Shown in pieces: positions 1 to 4,654 of a stretch of DNA of 8,496 nucleotides. The stretch spans positions 1-8,496 of the forward strand of contig JANXSB010000305.1 of assembly GCA_025352865.1 (NCBI GenBank), written 5' to 3'. The notes under the pieces are model-generated. The model searched no databases. It saw only the letters and a program-made list of their open reading frames with translations, and was not told the origin of the DNA. The translations under genes were made by a program, and so were the position numbers. The stretch is from Chthoniobacter sp. (GTDB lineage: Bacteria > Verrucomicrobiota > Verrucomicrobiia > Chthoniobacterales > Chthoniobacteraceae). How positions within the stretch are numbered: the stretch's first letter is position 1; every line of letters starts with the position of its first letter.

Positions 1-2
1 AC

Positions 3-764
3 AAGACCAACCGCGCAGCGGGGTCAGCGGCTAACGAGATTGACTTCGGAGTAGCGCCTTCCGGCACCTTCTCTTGCGACGACCACGCCCTCAAAGGCTT
101 CGTAGCAGACGAAGTGCAGGATCAGGCAGATGCAGCGCTCAATCCTCTCATTGACGAGACTGAGACTGTAACGGAAAAGCTCATGCTTGACCGCGAGCAG
201 AACGCAGCAAACCTCCTCACCTCTACCGCTAACCTTATTTTTAACACCACCCTCTCAGGCACCTCACAGTGGAGCGATTACAGTAACTCAGACCCCGTTG
301 GAGACGTCCGCGTAGCACGCACCAGCGTTCACACGAACACCTTCAAGAAGCCGAACACGCTCATCATGAGCAAGGTGGTATTCGACATCCTCATCGACCA
401 CCCAGCAATCATCGAGCGCATCAAATACTCGCAGCTCGGAGTTGTGACGAAGGAATTGCTCGCCCGAGTATTCCAAGTCGAGCAGATCATCGTAGGTGAA
501 GCAGGTAGCAACACCGGGGTAGAAGGCCAGACCGACGTACTCGCATACATCTGGGGCAAGCACGCAATCGTTTGCTTCATCGCTCCTCAGATCCGCCTCA
601 AGATGCTCACACTCGGTGTCACCTTTACTTACTCGCAGCGCATCGCGAAGCGTTGGAGAGACGAAGACCGCGAGGGTACGTATGTCCGCATCGGTAACGA
701 TAACTACATCCAGAAAATCATCGCAGCCGCAGCAGGATACCTCATTAAAAACGCAGTAGCCTAG
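3..764 (+). CDS. Major capsid protein, C-terminal part (5' end outside window)
   Basis: The open frame runs in from the left edge with no stop, so the gene is truncated and its true start lies upstream; the GTG at 114 is an internal Val codon. The 253 visible residues read like the HK97-fold coat proteins of siphophages and P22-like phages. There is an acidic, helical stretch (visible residues 36-75, ending in a DREQNAANLL segment), then a SQWSDYSNSDPVGDV segment (88-102). After that comes PNTLIMSKVVFDIL (117-130) with IERIKYSQ and the ELLARVFQVEQIIVGEA block (151-167), which is typical of these capsid proteins, and a basic C-terminal region. The product should form the icosahedral shell. The following small virion genes and the later connector genes support the assignment. 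The family is judged by eye, so the exact capsid subfamily is uncertain. Stop is TAG. Confidence 0.85.
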   Translation, partial: KTNRAAGSAANEIDFGVAPSGTFSCDDHALKGFVADEVQDQADAALNPLIDETETVTEKLMLDREQNAANLLTSTANLIFNTTLSGTSQWSDYSNSDPVGDVRVARTSVHTNTFKKPNTLIMSKVVFDILIDHPAIIERIKYSQLGVVTKELLARVFQVEQIIVGEAGSNTGVEGQTDVLAYIWGKHAIVCFIAPQIRLKMLTLGVTFTYSQRIAKRWRDEDREGTYVRIGNDNYIQKIIAAAAGYLIKNAVA

Positions 765-772
765 ATTTAAAA

Positions 773-822
773 GCCTCGCTCAACTAGGGAGCAGTCCGGG
801 TTCGTAGCCCGGACCATGAGGC
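773..822 (+). other. tRNA-like three-way junction RNA between capsid gene and next gene
   Basis: The gap after the capsid stop folds into three helices with perfect pairing. Outer stem P1 is GCCTC (773-777) with GAGGC (818-822). P2 is GCTC (778-781) with GAGC (789-792), closing a 7-base loop. P3 is GTCCGGG (794-800) with CCCGGAC (808-814), closing the 7-base loop TTCGTAG. P2 resembles a tRNA D-arm and P3 an anticodon arm, but no T-arm or 7-bp acceptor stem exists, so it is not a normal tRNA. No T-run follows on the plus strand, so a Rho-independent terminator is unlikely. The structure ends 18 bases before the start at 841. A role in mRNA stability, processing, or setting the ratio of capsid to downstream protein is inference. 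Confidence 0.55.
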
Positions 823-840
823 AAAATAACAATCATCACC

Positions 841-1323
841 ATGGCAAAAGACGTACAATCAACTATTCCGGTCCGTCCGGCATATCAAGTAAAGAAGGGT
901 CCCGTTAAGCAGGAGAGCTTACAGCACGTCCAATACGGCGCGACTGCAGTCTTCGACACCGCAGGTAACGACAGCTCGGGCGTGGCAAACACAACCATCG
1001 CGGCTCACGGCCTCGGAGTATTCTTGCCTATTAAAGCAATCGTAGTCCGCGCCCTCTACCAAGTCATTACCGGCTTTACGAGCGCAGGCGGTAACACAGG
1101 CACCGTAGCCATAAAGGTAGAGTCAGCAAACGACCTCAAGACCGCGACTGCAGTATCAAACGCAGCGTTCTCGACACCCGGCCTGCAAGACGCAACCGCC
1201 GTGCACTCAGCCGCAACGTCAATAGCATTGACCGCGCAACGCGAGCTAACCGCAACAGTAGCAGCCCAAGTCCTTACAGCTGGCAAGCTCGTGCTCTACG
1301 TGGAGTACGTCATCGGCGCATAA
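841..1323 (+). CDS. Capsid-adjacent virion structural (decoration-like) protein
   Basis: This 160-residue protein has no signal peptide or membrane segment and is beta-rich, with many Ala, Thr and Val residues. After a polar N-terminus (1-35) it shows the strand GLGVFLPIKAIVVRALYQVIT (57-77). A central segment with TVAIKVESANDL (88-99) follows, and the end is IALTAQRELTATVAAQVLTAGKLVLYVEYV (128-157). The last motif recurs in small structural proteins encoded next to phage major capsid genes, often with a TSAxDxATIAL-like middle. The gene is the first after the capsid gene, which fits a head decoration or minor coat role. It starts ATG in the context TCACC-ATGG with no Shine-Dalgarno sequence. 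All five Asp codons are GAC. Structural role is well supported; the exact place in the virion is not. Confidence 0.7.
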   Translation: MAKDVQSTIPVRPAYQVKKGPVKQESLQHVQYGATAVFDTAGNDSSGVANTTIAAHGLGVFLPIKAIVVRALYQVITGFTSAGGNTGTVAIKVESANDLKTATAVSNAAFSTPGLQDATAVHSAATSIALTAQRELTATVAAQVLTAGKLVLYVEYVIGA

Positions 1324-1344
1324 TAAATTTAATTTAACAACACC

Positions 1345-1830
1345 ATGAACAAAATCTTTCAAGTCCTGAGCAACCTGAAACACGACGGGGACCTTCTCGT
1401 AAAGGGGACATTGCTCGAAGCGCCACTCTATCAATTCGAAACTCTCGTGCGAGAGGGAGTACTTCGAATTGTTGAAGGCGCCTCAAACATAGCGGAAGCG
1501 GCCGACATTCTTGCAAAAGAAGCAGCTCAATCCATAGAAGAAGGCACCGAGCCCGCAGCGCCAGCACCTCAAGACACATGGGCACCTACCAAGGAGCCAG
1601 TAGTAGCGCCCGAAGTTCCAAAAGAACCGGAGGCACCACAGGCACCTGTATCTCAAAAGTACACGGTACTCAAGGAGTTCGAAATTACAAACACCGAGTC
1701 CAAAAACTTCGGCACGCATGCAGTCGGCGCAGTTATCGTGGCAGACCCAGTCGCAGCGCAAGCGCTTGTCGACAATGGCACCCTCTCTCTCGTAACAGAG
1801 ACCGCACCGGACGCAGGCGCTAACCTCTAA
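1345..1830 (+). CDS. Two-domain linker protein with internal duplication
   Basis: The 161-residue acidic product has two similar small domains. Residues 3-43 (KIFQVLSNLK...GVLRIV) and 104-150 (KYTVLKEFEI...GTLSLV) both follow the pattern K-x-x-VL-x-x-(hydrophobic)...G...(helix) L-V-x-(E/N)-G-x-L. This resembles the mini-domain KYKVLKxFxxxG...AxxLvexGvv often seen in small phage head and neck proteins. A Pro/Ala/Glu-rich, probably extended linker (66-103) joins them, and a short helix (47-65) follows the first domain. Such a dumb-bell shape suggests a tether between virion parts, but no specific function can be named. The gene starts ATG in the context ACACC-ATG, 21 bases after the previous stop, with no Shine-Dalgarno sequence. 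It contains the inverted repeat at 1432-1471. Confidence 0.65.
   Translation: MNKIFQVLSNLKHDGDLLVKGTLLEAPLYQFETLVREGVLRIVEGASNIAEAADILAKEAAQSIEEGTEPAAPAPQDTWAPTKEPVVAPEVPKEPEAPQAPVSQKYTVLKEFEITNTESKNFGTHAVGAVIVADPVAAQALVDNGTLSLVTETAPDAGANL
1432..1471 (+). repeat. Nested inverted repeat inside coding sequence
   Basis: CAATTCGAA (1432-1440) is the exact reverse complement of TTCGAATTG (1463-1471). Between them lies a second hairpin, CTCTC (1442-1446) with GAGAG (1451-1455) around the loop GTGC. The mRNA could therefore form a 14-bp two-part stem with a 1 x 7 base internal loop. It falls in the last part of the first mini-domain of the 161-residue protein. The pairing is directly visible; any function, such as mRNA folding or a protein-binding site, is unknown. 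Confidence 0.5.
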
Positions 1831-1835
1831 ACACC

Positions 1836-2264
1836 ATGGCCGCAAAATCACAAGTACTCAACATCCTCGCAGCCGGAACGGTTCAAGCCGGAGCCGGTAC
1901 TGTGACCGGCACGGGAGTCGTATTTCGTGAGGCGTGGCGCGAGTCAGCCATCCAGCTCACAGTATCCGCAGCGGCGACGCTTGCGGGAGACACGCTGGAC
2001 GTCTACATTGACACATCCGCAGACGGCGGAGTGACGTGGTACAACGTCGGACACTTCACACAAGTGCTCGGTAACGGTGGGGCCAAAAAGTTTATCATGG
2101 CGCTGCGTTCGGACAATCCGGGTGCATCCGCTGTATCGGACGTCACGGCAGACGCTGCGGCAGGTGCGACCCGACAGTTCGGAATCGGTGACAGATTGCG
2201 CTACCGAGGTATCGAAGTGGGCACCGGCTCGTTCACGTACGGCATCGTGGCTATGCTAAAATAA
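1836..2264 (+). CDS. Beta-rich virion structural protein
   Basis: This 142-residue protein is almost entirely beta-strand in character. The middle has the pattern LDVYIDTSADGGVTWYNVGH (54-73) followed by FTQVLGNGGAKKFIMAL (74-90). Similar patterns (D-x-x-(I/V)-x-T-S-x-D-G-G-x-x-W...HFTQV-x-GNG) recur in small structural proteins of tailed-phage head/tail modules, where they look like a single beta-sandwich. The end, RLRYRGIEVGTGSFTYGIVAML (120-141), would supply the closing strands. No enzyme motif is seen. It follows the preceding stop by 5 bases and starts in ACACC-ATGG without a Shine-Dalgarno sequence, so it is probably cotranscribed with its neighbours. A surface decoration or neck role is inference. 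Confidence 0.65.
   Translation: MAAKSQVLNILAAGTVQAGAGTVTGTGVVFREAWRESAIQLTVSAAATLAGDTLDVYIDTSADGGVTWYNVGHFTQVLGNGGAKKFIMALRSDNPGASAVSDVTADAAAGATRQFGIGDRLRYRGIEVGTGSFTYGIVAMLK
2254..2262 (+). promoter_or_regulatory. Extended -10-like box just before the gene at 2272
   Basis: TG-C-TAAAAT matches an extended -10 element (TGnTATAAT). Nine bases separate it from the ATG at 2272, so a transcript starting about 7 bases downstream would have almost no leader. It overlaps the last codons of the upstream gene. No convincing -35 is seen; TTCACG at 2232-2237 has a 19-base spacer. The same nonamer occurs at 6372 and 7952. Confidence 0.4.
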
Positions 2265-2271
2265 AATCACC

Positions 2272-2601
2272 ATGGACACATTCACCTACAACATCCAAAT
2301 ACTCGAGCCGGAAATCATCACGGTGCAAGAGGACAACAGCCAGCTTCTCTCGGTTCCCTTTCAAATCATCAAAGTCGCCGCAGATGGCACCGGCACCATA
2401 GACGTAACACTGCGTCACGGATTCCCTCTCGACATAACGCCGGAGGAAGTCGAGGCAGATCTTAACCAAGTCGCAGAAACGTGGGCAGCGGACATCGCAC
2501 TCGGTGAAAAATCCGCAGCGATTGAGAAAGCGCAGGCCAACGCGAACGCGACTATCTCCGCCATCAAGGGCCTCAAAATTACCAATAAAGCATCAATATA
2601 A
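2272..2601 (+). CDS. Small beta/helical virion-module protein of unknown function
   Basis: I do not recognise this 109-residue product. Residues 1-50 look beta-rich (FTYNIQILEPEIITV and VPFQIIKVAADGTGTIDVTL). Residues 57-100 look helical and Ala/Glu-rich (TPEEVEADLNQVAETWAADI and IEKAQANANATISAIKG). A beta domain followed by a C-terminal helix is common among small phage assembly factors and surface subunits, but no family can be assigned. It sits 7 bases after the previous stop and 6 bases before the next gene, so it belongs to the same cluster. The ATG is in TCACC-ATGG, lies 9 bases behind an extended -10-like box, and has no Shine-Dalgarno sequence, so it could be translated from a nearly leaderless mRNA. 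Confidence 0.6.
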   Translation: MDTFTYNIQILEPEIITVQEDNSQLLSVPFQIIKVAADGTGTIDVTLRHGFPLDITPEEVEADLNQVAETWAADIALGEKSAAIEKAQANANATISAIKGLKITNKASI

Positions 2602-2602
2602 T
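2597..2602 (+). promoter_or_regulatory. TATAAT box 5 bases before the gene at 2608
   Basis: A perfect TATAAT hexamer overlaps the stop codon of the preceding gene and is followed after only 5 bases by the ATG. A normal start site, about 6-7 bases downstream, would fall on the ATG itself and give a leaderless mRNA. There is no TG extension and no clear -35, and AT-rich stop regions can produce such boxes by chance, so confidence is low. Confidence 0.3.
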
Positions 2603-2607
2603 TTACT

Positions 2608-3243
2608 ATGAGCAAGACCATCACAATGCAGCATGCGGGAGTGTTCACACTCGACGCTAACGTCAAGATGAGGCACCTCGATGCTCGCGGAAACGTCAAG
2701 CCTATTTTCCAAGAGAATAAGCTGTGCATCGCTCTCATGGAGCAGGGCGTCATCTCTCCACACTGGATAAACTCCATCATCGGCAAAGTCATTTCGCACT
2801 CCTTTATCCTCGGATACTGGGCCAGCGAGAAAGACGGCCACAACCTCATCACCGACGCAGGCCGCGGCGTGATGAGCTCACGTATCAACGGCTCCGGCGG
2901 TCTCGCAGCGTTCACGTCCATCGGACAAGGGACCGGCACGACGGCAGCATCGAACGCAGACACCACACTCGGCACCGGCGTCACTGCGGCAGGTGCAGGC
3001 GACGCGGGCGTTCACGCACTCGCTACGGTATCGGTAACGGCATCACGTGTCACGACGACAGTCACCAACGATACCGCACAGCTTGTTGGTACAGTTGCAG
3101 AGGCGGCAACGATCGCAGTCACAGAGTCAGGCGTATTCAATGCCGACACAGCAGGCTCGATGCTATGTCGTCAGGTGTTCACCGCGGTCAACGTGGTCAA
3201 CGGCGACTCCCTCCAATTCACATGGAAAATCAAGGCAGCATAG
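2608..3243 (+). CDS. Virion surface protein, tail-fibre/decoration-like
   Basis: The 211-residue product has an N-terminal region of mixed structure (1-80) and a Gly/Thr/Ala-rich beta region. The latter includes FTSIGQGTGTTAASNADTTL (102-121), a signature of phage surface proteins (a G-x-GTGTTA-x-x-x-x-DT-x-LGT-like motif). The C-terminal part, ATIAVTESGVFNADTAGSML (167-186), then RQVFTAVNVVNGDSLQFTWKI (188-208), closely follows the pattern ITExGlFnA...G-x-ML-x-R-x-VF-x-x-(I/V)NV-x-x-GDSLQ-x-(T/S)W-x-I. That pattern is common in uncharacterised tailed-phage structural proteins. No enzymatic motif is visible. It probably contributes to the outside of the virion; whether it sits on head or tail cannot be told from sequence. 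It starts ATG at 2608, without a Shine-Dalgarno sequence. Confidence 0.7.
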   Translation: MSKTITMQHAGVFTLDANVKMRHLDARGNVKPIFQENKLCIALMEQGVISPHWINSIIGKVISHSFILGYWASEKDGHNLITDAGRGVMSSRINGSGGLAAFTSIGQGTGTTAASNADTTLGTGVTAAGAGDAGVHALATVSVTASRVTTTVTNDTAQLVGTVAEAATIAVTESGVFNADTAGSMLCRQVFTAVNVVNGDSLQFTWKIKAA

Positions 3244-3266
3244 TTATCAGCTAACCGGCAACAAAC

Positions 3267-3827
3267 ATGTCACGACAATACTGGCAGGAATCCATCGCCG
3301 ATGAACAGGGCATCAACGGAACCGCCATCGCGGCGACGACAACCGAGACCGTTCTATTTCCCGACAACACCATCCCGAACGGCTACATGCGCGACGGGCG
3401 CAAGCTCCGCATCACCGCGTGGGGTAAGTTCTCGAACGTCATCACGACTCCGGGTACCACCACATTCCGCATCAGATGGGGAGGCGTTGCGGGCACAATC
3501 ATCGCACAGTCGAGCGCAATCTCGCTGAACATTCTCGCAGAGACCGACCTCATGTTCAAAATCGAGTGCGACATCACCGTCCGAGCGAACGGTGGCTCAG
3601 GCTCAGTACTCGCCATGGGACTCGTAACACTTGCGGCACAGCTAGCCGCGAACAACAACCAGCCGAACTTCATGGGAAGCGCCGGAGGCGCAAGCACCAA
3701 CACGCCAGCAGCCGTCACCGTCACGTTTAACGCCGACACCGCACTCTCCGTTACGGCGCAGTCGTCCGTGAATACCGCAGGCACGACCATCACCGGCATG
3801 GAGTACACACTCGAAGCGCTAAACTAA
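3267..3827 (+). CDS. Beta-rich virion protein, jelly-roll-like
   Basis: This 186-residue protein has alternating strands and turns throughout and almost no predicted helix. It begins with a polar segment and TAIAATTTETVLFPDNTIPN (19-38). LRITAWGKFSNVIT (47-60) and TTTFRIRWGGVAGTIIAQS (64-82) follow. The centre is MFKIECDITVRANGGSGSVLAMG (96-118), and the end is VTVTFNADTALSVTAQSS (150-167) with ITGMEYTLEAL (175-185). The arrangement 'exclude infinity / RxxDGxxLRITAxGxxS...TFRIRWGG...' recurs in small phage structural proteins and suggests a single jelly-roll domain. The fold is inferred by eye. Position between two other surface-type genes supports a virion location. The start at 3267 is ATG, 23 bases after the previous stop, with no Shine-Dalgarno sequence. 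Asp codons are GAC in 5 of 6 cases. Confidence 0.6.
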   Translation: MSRQYWQESIADEQGINGTAIAATTTETVLFPDNTIPNGYMRDGRKLRITAWGKFSNVITTPGTTTFRIRWGGVAGTIIAQSSAISLNILAETDLMFKIECDITVRANGGSGSVLAMGLVTLAAQLAANNNQPNFMGSAGGASTNTPAAVTVTFNADTALSVTAQSSVNTAGTTITGMEYTLEALN

Positions 3828-3835
3828 AATCCAAC

Positions 3836-4636
3836 ATGGCGAGATCACTATTCAACTCGCCCTTAATCTCAGACGCGAACCTCATAAACTACTACCGCCT
3901 CAACGGCGACGCGACTGACTACAAGGGCGCAGCAAACGGCACAGCAAAAGGACTTCCGACGTACAGTACGGGCTATTCGCCATTCAACGACGGCAGCAAG
4001 GGTATCTGGTTCAACAATACCGCCAACGCCGCGACCGCGATAATGTACGTCACGGCCCCTTTTTATTCTCCGGGTGCATCCGACTTTACATACATGTGCT
4101 GGTGCCTCCCAACCGCGCCCGCAACCGGCGGCGAAGAGTGCATCCACAACGAGACCAACGGCGCGACCGGACACCCTCACATCTACATGGGGCTCATCGG
4201 AGCAGCGAACGCCGTGACGTACCAAGACTCCATGACCGACAGCGGAGGCGGGAGCGTGGACCCTGTCATCGGACACATAACAGAGGGCGAGTTTGCAACG
4301 TGGAAGTTTCTCGTGCGCACACGCAGCGGCGGCTTGAGCAAGAACTACATCAACGGACAGCTCGTGTCGTCCATCTCAAACACACTCACGCTCATCGCCT
4401 CGAGCAACGGCCAGATAGGCCGACGAAGCAACACGTCATACCCGAACGCCTGCTATCCATTTCCGGGTTACATGGCCGACGTCGCGATGTTCAGCCGCGG
4501 CCTCACCGTCCAAGAAATAGGCATGCTCTGGGACCCAAAGTACGACCCGAAGATGTCAAACCCGCTCCGTCCGGCCATTTTCAAGCCCAGCGAAGCTCAA
4601 CCATACGCCAACCAGAACGTCATCCGAGGACGATAG
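3836..4636 (+). CDS. LamG-like (concanavalin-type lectin fold) virion protein
   Basis: The 266-residue protein shows the landmarks of the LamG/concanavalin A-like family (Laminin_G_3 type). The entry strand is LINYYRLNGDATDYKGAANG (16-35), matching the usual 'YxLdGnAtDssG-x-xngt'. A middle strand set follows with FTYMCWC (near 84-90). FLVRTRSGGLSKNYINGQLV matches the usual '...r...yvNGqlv' hairpin. The closing strand is YMADVAMFSRGLTVQEIGML (212-231), matching 'iDdvriyNRaLsaeEI'. Such domains in phages are usually receptor- or glycan-binding parts of fibres or decoration proteins. No signal peptide is present. Its position among capsid-proximal genes, next to a repetitive fibre gene, suggests that it adorns the virion. 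All 11 Asp codons are GAC, unlike downstream genes. The start is ATG, 8 bases after the previous stop, with no Shine-Dalgarno sequence. Confidence 0.8.
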   Translation: MARSLFNSPLISDANLINYYRLNGDATDYKGAANGTAKGLPTYSTGYSPFNDGSKGIWFNNTANAATAIMYVTAPFYSPGASDFTYMCWCLPTAPATGGEECIHNETNGATGHPHIYMGLIGAANAVTYQDSMTDSGGGSVDPVIGHITEGEFATWKFLVRTRSGGLSKNYINGQLVSSISNTLTLIASSNGQIGRRSNTSYPNACYPFPGYMADVAMFSRGLTVQEIGMLWDPKYDPKMSNPLRPAIFKPSEAQPYANQNVIRGR

Positions 4637-4638
4637 AG

Positions 4639-4647
4639 TGCTACAAT
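4639..4647 (+). promoter_or_regulatory. Extended -10-like box just before the repeat-fibre gene
   Basis: TG-C-TACAAT (extended -10 type) lies in the 18-base gap after the LamG gene and 7 bases before the ATG at 4655. A transcript starting at the usual distance would begin at or next to the ATG. No good -35 hexamer is seen 16-18 bases upstream. It differs by one base from the boxes at 2254, 6372 and 7952. Confidence 0.45.
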
Positions 4648-4654
4648 TTATGCT

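Noticed and set aside
114..116. GTG as start of the first gene
   Set aside because: The frame is open to the left edge with capsid-like residues before it, and no start context like the others precedes this GTG.
778..814. A tRNA gene with anticodon-like loop TTCGTAG
   Set aside because: D-like and anticodon-like arms are present, but there is no T-arm, no 7-bp acceptor stem and no CCA-compatible end, so a functional canonical tRNA is not supported.
773..822. Rho-independent terminator after the capsid gene
   Set aside because: The stems are strong but the downstream bases are CAAAATAAC with no T-run; only the minus strand would have TTTT after the stem, and no minus-strand gene ends here.
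2415..2984. A 189-codon minus-strand frame opposite two small genes
   Set aside because: It spans the junction of two well-supported plus-strand genes, has no start signal, and shows no recognisable domain.
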